Assembly (NCBI RefSeq): GCF_001006005.1
Contig: NZ_CP011254.1
Location: 2,356,001-2,420,000 of the forward strand
Direction of reading: 5' to 3'
Origin: Serratia fonticola
GTDB lineage: Bacteria > Pseudomonadota > Gammaproteobacteria > Enterobacterales > Enterobacteriaceae
DNA: 64,000 nucleotides
Position numbers and translations under genes: made by a program. Below are positions 54,348-63,969 of this stretch, one piece after another. The notes beneath the pieces were generated by a model. It was not told the origin of the DNA. It ran no database searches and was given only the letters and a program-made list of their open reading frames with translations. Position 1 is the first letter of the stretch. Every line of letters begins with the position of its first letter.

Positions 54348-54983
54348 ATGGCACGGGTACTGATCACAGGCGCCAGCGGGCTGGTAGGGAGTGAACTGCT
54401 GCGTCTGCTGTTGGCAGATAGGCAGGTCACTTCGGTAATTGCCCCTACGCGTAAGGCGCTCCCGCCACACGCCAAATTGCATAACCCGGTCGGGGGTGAT
54501 CTGCACGAGTTGTTGACGCAGTTGGCACAGCCGGTCGATGCGGTATTCTGCTGCCTGGGCACCACGCGCAGTCAGGCTGGGAGCGCAGAGGCATTCCGCC
54601 ATGTCGACTATCAGTTGGTGGTTGAAACGGCCCTTACCGGGCAGCGCCTTGGCGCGCAGCATTGCCTGGTGGTGAGCGCAATTGGGGCCAATTCGAAATC
54701 CTTATTTCTGTATAACCGTACCAAAGGGCAGATGGAGCAGGCGCTACGTGCACAGAACTGGCCGCGCCTGACGTTGGTACGCCCTTCAATGTTGTTCGGT
54801 TCCCGTGCGGAGCCACGTTTGTTGGAGCGACTCAGCCAGCCGTTGTTTGGCCTGCTGCCTGGCAAATGGAAGGGCGTTGCTGCCAAAGATGTGGCGCAAA
54901 CGCTGCTGACACAGGCCTTCAGCCCAGGCAGCGGGGTCAAGATTTTAGAATCCGACCAGTTGCACTGCTCGCACCGTTTATAG
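54348..54983 (+). CDS. yraR: NAD(P)-binding Rossmann-fold oxidoreductase YraR
   Basis: A 211-residue atypical short-chain dehydrogenase. The dinucleotide motif GASGLVGSELL is at residues 8-18, with FCCLGTTRSQAGSAEAFRHVDY and VVSAIGAN further on; it lines up with E. coli YraR over its length. Substrate unknown. It overlaps the convergent phnP stop by six bases. Confidence 0.88.
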   Translation: MARVLITGASGLVGSELLRLLLADRQVTSVIAPTRKALPPHAKLHNPVGGDLHELLTQLAQPVDAVFCCLGTTRSQAGSAEAFRHVDYQLVVETALTGQRLGAQHCLVVSAIGANSKSLFLYNRTKGQMEQALRAQNWPRLTLVRPSMLFGSRAEPRLLERLSQPLFGLLPGKWKGVAAKDVAQTLLTQAFSPGSGVKILESDQLHCSHRL

Positions 54984-55727
54984 CTCAACGCAGAGATTAT
55001 CGAATGCCAGCTCCATGCCGGGCGGTAGTTCGTTGGTCATCAACCATAAATCGAGGTGATGGCTGATGTGCGTCAGCAGCGTACGCCGTGGCTGCAAGCG
55101 TTGCTGGATCTCCTGCGCGCGGGGCAGATCGTTATGATTACGCGGTGTCTGTGGCTGCGGCGGCAGGCTGCAATCCAACACCAGTAAATCGAGGGTGACC
55201 TGTTGTAGATAGCGTGTGGTTTCTGGCGGCAGGCCGACGGTGTCGGTCAGATAGGCCAGGGCTTTGCCTGGGGCCTGGATCAGATAGCCGTTGGTGAGTT
55301 TGGAATGGATCAACGGCAACGGCGTGACGTGCAGCCCGCCTAATTCCACCGTTTCAAAGGGGTGTAGCGGGGGGTGGAACGCCAGAATCCCAGGATGTTT
55401 GAACAGGTCGTCGCAACCCTGTTCATCGGCCGGGCCATAGATCGGGATCGCATTTCCGCACCCCCAGCGTAAAGGAAATAACCCCTGAACGTGATCCATG
55501 TGATAATGTGTCAGTAAAAAACGTTGAATTTCCCCCGCCGCAAAACGCCTTTCCAACGAGCTCAATCCCGCATCCAGTAACGTCGTCTCCCCCTGAAATT
55601 TGATCATTGCACTGCACGGTCGCCGCCGGAACGCCGGTTCACGCCGCGCCTGTTGGCACACCAAGCAGTCGCAGCCAAAGGCGGGCACCTGTTGTGCCCC
55701 GCCGGTACCAAGAAAGGTCAGTTGCAT
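54978..55727 (-). CDS. phnP: Phosphoribosyl 1,2-cyclic phosphate phosphodiesterase
   Basis: A 249-residue metallo-beta-lactamase-fold enzyme that opens the cyclic phosphate left by C-P lyase, giving ribose 1,5-bisphosphate. The metal motif HYHMDH is at 74-79; a cysteine cluster CDCLVC at 19-24 with C38 probably holds a structural zinc. Last gene of the phn operon, 18 bases after phnN with no phnO between them. Confidence 0.95.
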   Translation of the reverse strand: MQLTFLGTGGAQQVPAFGCDCLVCQQARREPAFRRRPCSAMIKFQGETTLLDAGLSSLERRFAAGEIQRFLLTHYHMDHVQGLFPLRWGCGNAIPIYGPADEQGCDDLFKHPGILAFHPPLHPFETVELGGLHVTPLPLIHSKLTNGYLIQAPGKALAYLTDTVGLPPETTRYLQQVTLDLLVLDCSLPPQPQTPRNHNDLPRAQEIQQRLQPRRTLLTHISHHLDLWLMTNELPPGMELAFDNLCVEL

Positions 55728-55745
55728 GTTGGTTTCCTCTTTTTA

Positions 55746-56300
55746 TTACTGCATTGCAGGCTGCCCGGTGGTTAAGGCCAGTAGTGCGTCAAGGGTATGT
55801 CCGAGATCGCCATTGTTATCCAGCAGGTGGCAGCCAACCGGCAGGGTTTGCTGATAGCTGGCCGCCCGCGCCAGCCGTTGCTCGATCTGTATTGCGTTCT
55901 CCCGCCCGCGCTTTTCCAGCCTTTGGCGCAGCACCGCCGGGGAAACCTGTAAACAGACCGGCAGCAGTTGCGCACCGTAGCGTTGCAGCGCCTGTGGCAG
56001 ATGAGCGCGGGATCCGTTGACCACCACGTCGATCCCTTGCAATAACCACAGATCGACCTCGATACCAAAGGCGTAATGCTGTTCGTGCGCCTGCCAGTCT
56101 AGGGCGAATAACCCTTTGGCACGGCGGCGGAGAAACTCCTGTTCGCTTAGGGCGATATGGTTCTCGCAGCCAGCATTGGCCGGGCGGGTGATGTAACGAT
56201 GCGCCACCAACGGCCCGGCACCGGTGGCTGCCCGCAGCCGTTCGAGCAGGCTGTCCTTGCCTGCTCCGGATGGGCCCATCAGGTAGATGAGATAGGCCAT
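55746..56300 (-). CDS. phnN: Ribose 1,5-bisphosphate phosphokinase
   Basis: A 184-residue P-loop kinase that turns ribose 1,5-bisphosphate into PRPP, the last step of phosphonate ribose salvage. Walker A is GPSGAGKDS at residues 9-17; guanylate kinase-like features follow (RYITRPAN). It overlaps the phnM stop by one base. Confidence 0.94.
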   Translation of the reverse strand: MAYLIYLMGPSGAGKDSLLERLRAATGAGPLVAHRYITRPANAGCENHIALSEQEFLRRRAKGLFALDWQAHEQHYAFGIEVDLWLLQGIDVVVNGSRAHLPQALQRYGAQLLPVCLQVSPAVLRQRLEKRGRENAIQIEQRLARAASYQQTLPVGCHLLDNNGDLGHTLDALLALTTGQPAMQ

Positions 56301-57436
56301 CAGAACACCTGCTTGCCCTGGCGCCAGACGTTTTGCACGTAGATATGCTCGCCGTGCGGCTTGGCCAATACCAGATCTGCGCGCAGCCCCTCAGCGATCA
56401 GGCCACGATCCTGCAAACCCAACGCTCGTGCTGGGTTGCGGGTGATCAGCTGTACCGCCTGCGGCAGGCTAAAAGCGTTGCGATCGTCGTTTGCCAGACG
56501 AAACGCCGCATCCAACAGGCTGGCAGGGTAATAATCGGAAGAGAGGATATCCAGCACGCCAAGAGCCGCCAGATGATGTGCCGCCACGTTGCCGGAGTGT
56601 GATCCCCCGCGCACGATATTCGGCGCCCCCATCAGCACCTGCAAACCTTGCTGATGTGAGGCCCGGGCTGCCGCTTCGGTGGTCGGGAATTCGGCAATTA
56701 CACTGCCCAGTGCACTGGATTCGCTGACGTGATCGGCGGTGGCATCGTCGTGGCTTGCCAGGGCGATATTACGAACCCGGCAGTGGGAGGCGATCGCCTC
56801 ACGGTTTGGCGTAGCCCAGCGTTCTGACAGACCTATCTGCTCCACCTCAAATTCGCTCATCTGCTGGTCATTGAGGTGATATTTGCCCTGGTAGTATTCA
56901 CGATATTTCTCACGCGAGGCGAACTGCCGCTGACCCGGTGAATGGTCCATCAGCGATACTAAAGACACGCCCGGTTTATCCATCAGCTGTTCGAACAGCG
57001 GCAGGGTGCTGCTATGGGGCAGCTCACAGCGCAGGTGCAGCCGGTGTTCGGCCCGGTTCACTCCGGCTCGCTGGCTGTAGATCACCGCGTCGATCATTTT
57101 TTGCAGGTTTTCCAGCCGGTGCCCGCCGTCGCGCACGTCACCGATCGCCACCGCATCCAGCACCGTGGTGATGCCGTTGGCGACCATCAGCGCGTCGTGG
57201 CTGCTCATGGCAGAATGCGCTGGCCAGTCCACGTTGGGGCGCGGGGTGAAAAACTTGTCCAGATTGTCGGTATGCAGTTCAATCAACCCGGGCAGCAACC
57301 AGCCGCCTTCGCCATCCAGCGCCTGCGGTAACTGGCTTGGGGTATCGGCAAAGCTGCGGATCACGCCGTCGGTCATTTCCAGTGAACCTGCAACGATCTG
57401 GTGTTCCAGCACCAGCTTGACGTTATTGATAATCAT
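56300..57436 (-). CDS. phnM: Alpha-D-ribose 1-methylphosphonate 5-triphosphate diphosphatase
   Basis: A 378-residue amidohydrolase-family enzyme that removes pyrophosphate from the ribosyl phosphonate triphosphate made by PhnGHIL. The metal site [11 protein letters not shown] is near residue 52, and [16 protein letters not shown] near 227. It overlaps phnL by ATGA. Confidence 0.95.
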   Translation of the reverse strand: MIINNVKLVLEHQIVAGSLEMTDGVIRSFADTPSQLPQALDGEGGWLLPGLIELHTDNLDKFFTPRPNVDWPAHSAMSSHDALMVANGITTVLDAVAIGDVRDGGHRLENLQKMIDAVIYSQRAGVNRAEHRLHLRCELPHSSTLPLFEQLMDKPGVSLVSLMDHSPGQRQFASREKYREYYQGKYHLNDQQMSEFEVEQIGLSERWATPNREAIASHCRVRNIALASHDDATADHVSESSALGSVIAEFPTTEAAARASHQQGLQVLMGAPNIVRGGSHSGNVAAHHLAALGVLDILSSDYYPASLLDAAFRLANDDRNAFSLPQAVQLITRNPARALGLQDRGLIAEGLRADLVLAKPHGEHIYVQNVWRQGKQVF

Positions 57437-58137
57437 GGCGTCTCCAGAACCTGTGGGGCCTGCATGGTATGTAAACGGTCTGCCACCTGCTGACGGGTGC
57501 CTGCGTCGTGGAAAATACCGACGATGGCTGCGCCACGCTGTTTGGCCTGTTCGATCAGGTTCACCACCGCCGCGCTGTTGCGGCTGTCGAGGGAGGCGGT
57601 CGGCTCGTCCAGCAGCAGGATGGGGTAATCCTTGATAAAGCCACGGGCGATATTCACCCGCTGTTGCTCACCACCGGAGAAGGTCGAAGGGGCCAACTGC
57701 CACAGGCGCTGCGGCACGTTGAGCTGGTTGAGTAGGGCTTCGGCACGTTCACGGCATTCGCTACGCTCAACGCCGGATTCCAGCAACGGTTGCATCACCA
57801 CTTCCAGCGCGCTGATACGAGGTATCACCCGGAGAAACTGGCTGACCCAGCCGATGGTGTGGCGGCGCACAGCCAGGATCTGGCGAGCCTCGGCCTGAAC
57901 CAGCTCCAGCCAGTCGTTTTGATGATGGATCCAGATTTTGCCGCTGTCTGGCAGATAGTTGGCATACAGTGAGCGCAGCAGGGTGGATTTCCCGCTGCCG
58001 GAGTGCCCATGCAGTACCACGCATTCGCCGCTGCTGACGGTCAGGTTGGCATCCTGCAAAACCGGCAGGCGGGTGCCGTGCTGTTGGTGCAGGACAAAGG
58101 TCTTACTCAGGTGTTCAACCCGGATTTTAATTGTCAT
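57433..58137 (-). CDS. phnL: C-P lyase system ABC-type ATPase PhnL
   Basis: A 234-residue ABC ATPase needed, with PhnG, H and I, for attaching phosphonate to ribose. Walker A is GHSGSGKST near 44-52, the signature is [16 protein letters not shown], and Walker B is [13 protein letters not shown]. No membrane partner is expected: PhnK and PhnL bind the soluble C-P lyase core. It is 13 bases downstream of phnK. Confidence 0.95.
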   Translation of the reverse strand: MTIKIRVEHLSKTFVLHQQHGTRLPVLQDANLTVSSGECVVLHGHSGSGKSTLLRSLYANYLPDSGKIWIHHQNDWLELVQAEARQILAVRRHTIGWVSQFLRVIPRISALEVVMQPLLESGVERSECRERAEALLNQLNVPQRLWQLAPSTFSGGEQQRVNIARGFIKDYPILLLDEPTASLDSRNSAAVVNLIEQAKQRGAAIVGIFHDAGTRQQVADRLHTMQAPQVLETP

Positions 58138-58150
58138 GATTTCACCTGTG

Positions 58151-58939
58151 TTACGACAGAACTGAAGAGACCAGCAGTTGGGTGTACGGATGGTGCGGGT
58201 CGTCCAGCACCCGATCGGTCAGACCGCTTTCCACCACTTCACCTTCCTTCATCACCAGCAAACGATGGGCCAGCAGGCGTGCGACCCCCAGATCGTGAGT
58301 GACGATCACCGCCGCCAACTGCATTTCCACCACCAGATTGCGCAGCAGATCCAGCAGGCGCGCCTGCACGGAAACGTCCAGCCCGCCGGTCGGCTCATCC
58401 ATAAACACCAGCTTGGGGTGGGTCACCAGATTGCGGGCGATCTGCAAGCGCTGCTGCATACCGCCGGAGAAGGTGGTGGGCAGATCATCCAGACGAGAAA
58501 CCGGGATCTCCACGTCTTCCAGCCATTGTTTGGCCTGCTGGCGAATATCACCGTAATGACGCTGGCCGATGGCCATCAGGCGCTCACCGATGTTGCCACC
58601 GGCAGACACCTGTGGCCGCAGACCGTCGAGCGGATGCTGATGGACCACGCCCCAGTCGGTGCGCAGCAGGCGGCGGCGATCGCTTTCTGCCATGGCGTAC
58701 AGATCCTGCTGTTGCCCCGGTTGTGGGCGGTAGAGGATCTGCCCCTGTTGTGGGGCCAGCCGGGCGGAGATTGACTTGAGCAGCGTGGTTTTACCTGAGC
58801 CGGATTCGCCGACGATGCCCAGCACTTCACCGGGATAGATATCGAATGACACGTTGCTGAAACCCTTGCCCGGCGCGTAAAGGTGGGTGAGGTTGTCGAC
58901 CGTCAGCAACGGCGTGGCACTCAATGGAGCGGAAGTCAT
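58151..58939 (-). CDS. phnK: C-P lyase system ABC-type ATPase PhnK
   Basis: A 262-residue ABC ATPase that docks on the PhnGHIJ core complex. Walker A is GESGSGKTT near 44-52, signature [15 protein letters not shown], Walker [13 protein letters not shown]. It resembles dipeptide-transporter ATPases, but no permease accompanies it. It overlaps the phnJ stop by one base. Confidence 0.95.
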   Translation of the reverse strand: MTSAPLSATPLLTVDNLTHLYAPGKGFSNVSFDIYPGEVLGIVGESGSGKTTLLKSISARLAPQQGQILYRPQPGQQQDLYAMAESDRRRLLRTDWGVVHQHPLDGLRPQVSAGGNIGERLMAIGQRHYGDIRQQAKQWLEDVEIPVSRLDDLPTTFSGGMQQRLQIARNLVTHPKLVFMDEPTGGLDVSVQARLLDLLRNLVVEMQLAAVIVTHDLGVARLLAHRLLVMKEGEVVESGLTDRVLDDPHHPYTQLLVSSVLS

Positions 58940-59790
58940 CAGTGCGGTACCTCTTGGTTGAGTTGTTGCTGGCAGAAATCGGTGTCTGAGCAGACGAACA
59001 TCCGGCTGCCTTGGTCGTCGAGCACCACTTCATCCAGATAGCTGTGGCGCGAACCGCATAGGGCGCATGGCTCCTCCCATTGCTGCACGCTGAACGGATG
59101 GTCGTCAAAGTCCAGGCTTTCCACCTTGGTAAACGGCGGCAGGGCGTAAATGCGTTTTTCACGCCCGGCCCCGAACAACTGCAATGCGGGCATCATGTGC
59201 ATCTTCGGGTTATCGAATTTAGGGATCGGCGAGGGGTCCATCACATAGCGATCGTTAACCTTCACCGGATAGGCATAGGTGGTGGCGATATGGCCGTAGC
59301 GGGCGATATCTTCATACAGCTTCACTTGCATCACGCCGTACTCTTCCAGCGCGTGCATCTTGCGCGTCTCGGTCTCACGCGGTTCGATAAAGCGCAGTGG
59401 CTCGGGGATGGGCACCTGATAAATCAGGATTTGATCCGCCTGCAATGGCGTTTCCGGAATACGGTGGCGGGTCTGGATCAGTGTGGCCTCTGGCGTGCGC
59501 TCGGTGGTAGCAACACCGGCTACGCGCTGGAAGAAGCGGCGGATGGAGACCGCGTTGGTGGTGTCGTCGGCGCCCTGGTCGATTACCTTCAGCACGTCGG
59601 TGCGGCCAATGATGCTGGCGGTGATCTGGATGCCGCCGGTGCCCCAGCCATAAGGCATCGGCATCTCACGGCCACCAAACGGCACCTGATAGCCGGGGAT
59701 CGCCACTGCCTTGAGGATGGCGCGGCGGATCATGCGCTTGGTTTGTTCATCCAGATAACCGAGGTTATAGCCGGTCAATACTTCACTCAT
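58939..59790 (-). CDS. phnJ: Radical SAM C-P lyase PhnJ
   Basis: The enzyme that breaks the carbon-phosphorus bond, using a [4Fe-4S] cluster, SAM and a cysteine radical. It has 283 residues. Cys242, Cys245, Cys267 and Cys273 correspond, with a shift of one, to the cluster and thiyl cysteines 241, 244, 266 and 272 of E. coli PhnJ. The ATG at 59790 gives MSEVLTGYNLGYLDEQ and overlaps the end of phnI by 8 bases; the open frame upstream is inside phnI. Confidence 0.96.
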   Translation of the reverse strand: MSEVLTGYNLGYLDEQTKRMIRRAILKAVAIPGYQVPFGGREMPMPYGWGTGGIQITASIIGRTDVLKVIDQGADDTTNAVSIRRFFQRVAGVATTERTPEATLIQTRHRIPETPLQADQILIYQVPIPEPLRFIEPRETETRKMHALEEYGVMQVKLYEDIARYGHIATTYAYPVKVNDRYVMDPSPIPKFDNPKMHMMPALQLFGAGREKRIYALPPFTKVESLDFDDHPFSVQQWEEPCALCGSRHSYLDEVVLDDQGSRMFVCSDTDFCQQQLNQEVPH

Positions 59791-60868
59791 GGCGGTTCTC
59801 CTGAAGAGCGGCAAATTCCTGCTGCAGGCGTTTGAGCAACTCCAGTTCGGCCTGGAAATCGACGTAGTGCGGCAGCTTGAGATGGGAGACAAAACCGGCG
59901 GCCTCCACGTTATCGGCGTGCGCCAGCACAAACTCTTCGTCCTGCGCCGGGCCTGCTACGTCCTCGCCGTATTCGGCGGTTTGCAGGGCGCGGTCCACTA
60001 GCGCCATCGCCATGGCTTTACGTTCCGAGCGGCCAAACACCAGCCCATAGCCACGGGTAAAGTGCGGCGGCCGGTTCAGCGGGTCGACAAAACCGTTCAC
60101 CATCTCGCACTCAGTCAGTAGGATCTCGCCGATATCTACGGCGAAACCCAACTCTTCCGGCACGATCTCCACGGTAACGTAACCGCTGCGGATCTCTCCG
60201 GCGAACGGATGATTACGGCCATAGCCGCGCTGGGTGGAGTAGCTCAATGCCAACAGAAAGCCCTCATCGCCACGCACCAATTGCTGCAAGCGCGCCGAGC
60301 GGGAGCAGGGGTAAACCGGTGGGTTGCGGGTAATATCGTCCGGAGTGCTGCCGTCATCTTCTTCTGCCAGCGCCAGCCGTTGCTGGTTAAGCAGGTCGAA
60401 CACGTGGGTGCAGCTCTCTGGCAGCGGCTCATCCGCCTGTGGTGCCGGAGGTGTTTCACCGTTGGCCAACAGCGCAAAATCCAGCAGGCGGTGGGTATAG
60501 TCGTAGGTCGGACCAAGCACCTGCCCGCCGGGCAAGTCTTTGTAAACCGCCGAGATACGCCGCTCCAGCCGCATGTTCTCGCTAGCCAGCGGTTCGCTGA
60601 CGGCCAGGCGCGGCAGGGTGGTGCGATAGGCGCGCAGCAGGAAAATAGCCTCTACCAGATCGCCGCTGGCCTGCTTGATGGCCAGTGCCGCCAGTTGGCG
60701 ATCGTAAATACCGCCCTCCGTCATTACCCGGTCAACCGCCAAGCCAAGTTGTTCACCGATTTGCTCTGCGCTGAGCGCTGGGACAGCTTCGTCACCCCGG
60801 CGCAGATTTTCCTGTAGTTGATGGGCAGCCTCGATGGCCTTTTCGCCCCCTTTCACCGCAACGTACAT
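59783..60868 (-). CDS. phnI: C-P lyase core subunit PhnI
   Basis: Nucleosidase-type subunit that, with PhnG, H and L, couples phosphonate to the ribose of ATP. It has 361 residues and begins MYVAVKGGEKAIEAAH, as in E. coli. TQRGYGRNHPFAGEIRSGYV and VAGPAQDEEFVLAHADNVEAAGF are family hallmarks. The ATG at 60868 shares its A with the phnH TGA stop (TGATG). Confidence 0.96.
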   Translation of the reverse strand: MYVAVKGGEKAIEAAHQLQENLRRGDEAVPALSAEQIGEQLGLAVDRVMTEGGIYDRQLAALAIKQASGDLVEAIFLLRAYRTTLPRLAVSEPLASENMRLERRISAVYKDLPGGQVLGPTYDYTHRLLDFALLANGETPPAPQADEPLPESCTHVFDLLNQQRLALAEEDDGSTPDDITRNPPVYPCSRSARLQQLVRGDEGFLLALSYSTQRGYGRNHPFAGEIRSGYVTVEIVPEELGFAVDIGEILLTECEMVNGFVDPLNRPPHFTRGYGLVFGRSERKAMAMALVDRALQTAEYGEDVAGPAQDEEFVLAHADNVEAAGFVSHLKLPHYVDFQAELELLKRLQQEFAALQENRHE

Positions 60869-61449
60869 CAGCACTCCTCCACGCGGGTGGTTCTTGGCAG
60901 CGCCATCAGGCGCTCACCGCAGGTCAAGATAATGTCCAGACCTAGCGGGAAGCGCTGAGGCCGTTCGAGTAGATAAGCCCGTAGCGCAGCTGGCAACGGC
61001 GGGGCGATTTCCCGTTGTTTTTCAATGCCGGGGCCGGAAAGGCACAGTGTGTGGTTGCCTGCTAATGCTGCAACCTGCACTACCAGCGTGGCACCGAACT
61101 CCGGTGAGACTTCATTGCCGTGGGGCAATGCGCTCAGCTCGGCAGGCTGTAACTGGTCATCCCATACCGCCAGATGGATATCTTCCTGCCGGGTCGCCAG
61201 CGGAGCACCGGTATGAAAACGGATGTTAGTTAGCACTTGCTCACTTTTAAGGTCGGCACAGAGCTGGAGCGGGGTTTCCTGATCCGCCAGCGTCAGTATC
61301 ACGGCGGTGCTGGCGGCGTTCAGTGCACCCCATGCCGGGAAATTTGGCAGTTCAACAATCACGCCAGGTTCACTCAACGCCTTTAAAATCAAACGGAAAG
61401 CAGACTGGGATTGCTCAATCGGCTGGTCAAAACCGGCTAGTAACGTCAT
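60868..61449 (-). CDS. phnH: C-P lyase core subunit PhnH
   Basis: A 193-residue subunit of the PhnGHIJ complex with a fold related to PLP transferases but without a PLP lysine. MTLLAGFDQPIEQSQSAFR and LSGPGIE are conserved. Coupled to phnI; three bases after phnG. Confidence 0.94.
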   Translation of the reverse strand: MTLLAGFDQPIEQSQSAFRLILKALSEPGVIVELPNFPAWGALNAASTAVILTLADQETPLQLCADLKSEQVLTNIRFHTGAPLATRQEDIHLAVWDDQLQPAELSALPHGNEVSPEFGATLVVQVAALAGNHTLCLSGPGIEKQREIAPPLPAALRAYLLERPQRFPLGLDIILTCGERLMALPRTTRVEEC

Positions 61450-61452
61450 GGC

Positions 61453-61896
61453 TTAATCCCCTCGCACCAGCGTAAAGAAGTCCACCCGGCTGGCTGCTAC
61501 GGCACGGGCGCGCAGTTGGCGCTGCTCCTGTTGTAGTGCGGCCAGGGGTTCGATCAGTTGAAGCTGTAGCAATTCATGGTTGGCGGGTTGTTGTAGCAGG
61601 GCGTCGATCAGCGCACAGAGTTCAGCATGTTCCTTGTCACGCCCGGTTATGTAGCTGTAGCCCTGGCAACCGTTCTCCAACTGCACTACGGCACGGGTTA
61701 CGGTCATATCGCCCAACACAAAGCGGCGGCCGGTCGCTCCCATCCGTCCTAGTAGCTGTGTCAGGCCAATCTCAGGGGCGCGCAGGCGCTGGTAGCTTGG
61801 GTTGAGGTTTAGCGCCTGCCAGTGGCTGCGCAGCTGGGCGGGTTGGCTATGCGCCAGGACCGACATCCAGCGTTGTCTCTGCTGTAAGGATTGCAT
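61453..61896 (-). CDS. phnG: C-P lyase core subunit PhnG
   Basis: A 147-residue subunit of the C-P lyase core. QRQRWMSVLAHS, EIGLTQLLGRMGATGRRFVLGDMTVTR and GCQGYSYITGRDKEHAE are typical. It begins directly after the phnF stop (no intergenic base). Confidence 0.94.
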   Translation of the reverse strand: MQSLQQRQRWMSVLAHSQPAQLRSHWQALNLNPSYQRLRAPEIGLTQLLGRMGATGRRFVLGDMTVTRAVVQLENGCQGYSYITGRDKEHAELCALIDALLQQPANHELLQLQLIEPLAALQQEQRQLRARAVAASRVDFFTLVRGD

Positions 61897-62625
61897 TCAG
61901 TGCTCCATCGTCAGTTCGATCATGTCGGCGCGCGCCAGGCTGACGGAGTATTCCGCCACCAAATCGCTGCCGATACAGGTATTTAGGGTGCGCACGCATA
62001 GCAAGGGGGCATGGGTGGCGATCTCCAGCAGGCGGCTCTCTTTGGCTTGGGCACGCCGTGCGCTGATGCGGGTCTGGCGGCGGGTCAGCGGCTGGTGGAT
62101 CTGCTGTTGGATAAACTCATGCAGGGAGCCGCTGCGGAACTGTTGTAAGGCGGGCCACCAGTCGAGATCGGGCAGATAGTGGTCGATCACGCTGAGAGGA
62201 ACGCCGTTCACCCGGCGCAGGGTGCGCAGGTGGATGATGGTTTCTCCCTCTTCGCGGCTGAGCGCGCTAGCGATATGCCCATTGCACGGGCGTAAAACAG
62301 CAAGTAAGTGCTCACTGGTGGGGTGACTGCCCTGCTCGAACAGGTTCTGGCTGAAGCGGGTGTTGGCGTGCAGCGGATAGTTATACGGGCGTAGCAGCAC
62401 CAGAATGCCGATGCCGTGGCGGCGCTGCAGCCAACCGCGCTCAACCAGCTCGTCTACGGCGCGACGCAGCGTATGGCGATTGACCTCAAAACGCTCGGCA
62501 AGCTGTTGTTCTGAAGGCAGATAATCTCCACAGCGGTATTGACTGGACAGCTCCTGCTCCAGCTGGGCGGCGATCTGCTGATATCGAGTGGGGTAACTGG
62601 TCGGATGTCTAGATAAGTGCGTCAT
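61897..62625 (-). CDS. phnF: GntR/HutC-family phosphonate regulator PhnF
   Basis: A 242-residue repressor-type regulator. The N-terminal GntR winged helix covers about 10-75 (GDYLPSEQQLAERFEVNRHTLRRAVDELVERGWL). The C-terminal UTRA effector domain includes HLRTLRRVNG and the family end ADMIELTMEH. The ATG at 62625 matches E. coli PhnF (241 residues); the frame upstream is open but not conserved. It is the first phn gene here, since phnCDE are absent. Confidence 0.94.
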   Translation of the reverse strand: MTHLSRHPTSYPTRYQQIAAQLEQELSSQYRCGDYLPSEQQLAERFEVNRHTLRRAVDELVERGWLQRRHGIGILVLLRPYNYPLHANTRFSQNLFEQGSHPTSEHLLAVLRPCNGHIASALSREEGETIIHLRTLRRVNGVPLSVIDHYLPDLDWWPALQQFRSGSLHEFIQQQIHQPLTRRQTRISARRAQAKESRLLEIATHAPLLCVRTLNTCIGSDLVAEYSVSLARADMIELTMEH

Positions 62626-62762
62626 AGCCAATACCTCGGCACTTCGGTTGGGGGAGAAAGCGAAAAAGCGGCGATAGAATTCATGATCGGCACTCGGTAA
62701 CAAAGTTGGGCTAATGTTGCCGGGGGCAGATGACAATCAGGTGACGTGCAGGTGGCGAACTG

Positions 62763-62780
62763 ATGAACAATTTGGGACAG
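62763..62780 (-). promoter_or_regulatory. Candidate Pho box upstream of phnF
   Basis: On the minus strand CTGTCCCAAATTGTTCAT resembles the Pho box (two 7-base CTGTCAT repeats separated by 4 bases). The first repeat keeps CTGTC and the second keeps TCA. It is 138 bases upstream of phnF, so phosphate-starvation control by PhoB is plausible but unproven. Confidence 0.4.
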
Positions 62781-62914
62781 GGAGATGATGTCTTAGATTG
62801 ATGTAAAGAGTGGGTGCTGGCTTGAGTGAAAAAACACCAATGAGGCTTATTTTGTTGTCACAAACGTGCTAACGTTTATGGATGTTGAATACGGAGTATG
62901 TAGGAGTTTTGAAG

Positions 62915-63202
62915 ATGGAAAGCCGTATCCAGTTTCGCATTGAAAATGAAACTAAACTGTTGGCACAGAAAGCTGCTGAAGCGAAAGGGACGACCTTAAG
63001 TGAAGCCTGTCGGCGTTTAGCGCAACAAATGGCGGACGATCAGCGTGCTGCTGAAGAACACGAAAACTGGTTGAAAGATAAGGTTGATGCAGCCTTTGCC
63101 CGTTTACATGAAGGAGAGGCTGTTTATCTTACCCAGCGGCAAGCTGAGGAGAGAATGAGCGACTTTAAAACCAAAGTCAGGGCGAAATACGCAACCAAAT
63201 AA
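62915..63202 (+). CDS. RelB/DinJ-type antitoxin
   Basis: A 95-residue protein. The first 45 residues (MESRIQFRIENETKLLAQKAAEAKGTTLSEACRRLAQ) form a ribbon-helix-helix of the RelB/DinJ kind. The charged C-terminal part (DKVDAAFARLHEGEAVYLT...) would wrap the toxin. The ATG at 62915 has AGGAG eight bases before it; the frame from 62882 lacks this. It lies eight bases before the toxin gene. Autorepression is expected for the family. Confidence 0.82.
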   Translation: MESRIQFRIENETKLLAQKAAEAKGTTLSEACRRLAQQMADDQRAAEEHENWLKDKVDAAFARLHEGEAVYLTQRQAEERMSDFKTKVRAKYATK

Positions 63203-63210
63203 GGATTATT

Positions 63211-63486
63211 ATGCGCATCGAATGGGACGACGTTGCGTTGCAAGATCGGGAACGCATTTTTGAATTTCTTTATCCACTCAATCCATTGGCTGCGGAACAA
63301 GTTGATGATGAGATTGAACTTGCCGTTGAGTCGCTGCTAGAAAACCCAGAAATGGGCAGGCCTTGGTATGGGGAAGCTCGCAAACTGGTGATCAGTAAAG
63401 CCTCCCTATTGCTGATTTATGTCATTTTGGATGAGGTAATAAAGGTTTTAGCCGTCGCCCATCAGCGTGAAAAATTCCCCAATTAA
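63211..63486 (+). CDS. RelE/ParE-superfamily toxin
   Basis: A 91-residue protein of the RelE/ParE fold: MRIEWDDVALQDRERIFEFLYPLNPLAAEQVDDEI, then LLENPEMGRPWYGEARKLVI and ILDEVIKVLAVAHQREKFP. The pattern NPxxGRP followed by VLxVxHxR is typical. Whether it cleaves mRNA (RelE) or inhibits gyrase (ParE) cannot be told from sequence. It pairs with the antitoxin just upstream. Its stop overlaps that of convergent nrdG by three bases. Confidence 0.82.
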   Translation: MRIEWDDVALQDRERIFEFLYPLNPLAAEQVDDEIELAVESLLENPEMGRPWYGEARKLVISKASLLLIYVILDEVIKVLAVAHQREKFPN

Positions 63487-63947
63487 CGCAGTTTATGCAC
63501 CATCTGGTTAGCGCTACCGCGCCAAATCAGCGCCGGGTCTTTTAAATCCTGCACAAACTTACCATCTATCAACACGTTAATCCGATCGACGATCTGCATC
63601 TGCTCGCTATCCAGTTCATCCAGCTTATAGCCGGTCCACAGCCAGATATCTTTGCCGGGACATTCGGCATGCACTCGTTTGACCAACTGCAGCACGGCGG
63701 CGACGTTGGCCGGGTGCAGCGGATCGCCACCGGACAACGACAACCCTTGGCGTGGAATACGCGTGTCGTTGAGATCGGCTATGACCTGATCTTCCATCTG
63801 CTGGGTAAACGGCAGGCCAGAGTTCAGCCGCCAGGTGCTTTTGTTATAGCAACCGGGGCATTGGTGCACGCAGCCTGCGACAAACAGCGTGCAGCGGGTG
63901 CCGGGGCCGTTGACCACGTCGATAGGATAATACTGGTGAAAATTCAT
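63483..63947 (-). CDS. nrdG: Anaerobic ribonucleotide reductase activating protein NrdG
   Basis: Radical SAM activase of 154 residues that installs the glycyl radical on NrdD. The cluster motif is C26-VHQ-C30-PG-C33; GPGTRCTLFVAGC and SLSGGDPLHP are conserved. The ATG at 63947 matches the E. coli start (MNFHQYYPID). NrdD should lie upstream on the minus strand, beyond the window end. Confidence 0.96.
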   Translation of the reverse strand: MNFHQYYPIDVVNGPGTRCTLFVAGCVHQCPGCYNKSTWRLNSGLPFTQQMEDQVIADLNDTRIPRQGLSLSGGDPLHPANVAAVLQLVKRVHAECPGKDIWLWTGYKLDELDSEQMQIVDRINVLIDGKFVQDLKDPALIWRGSANQMVHKLR

Positions 63948-63969
63948 AGTATTGCGTTCTTTTATATGG

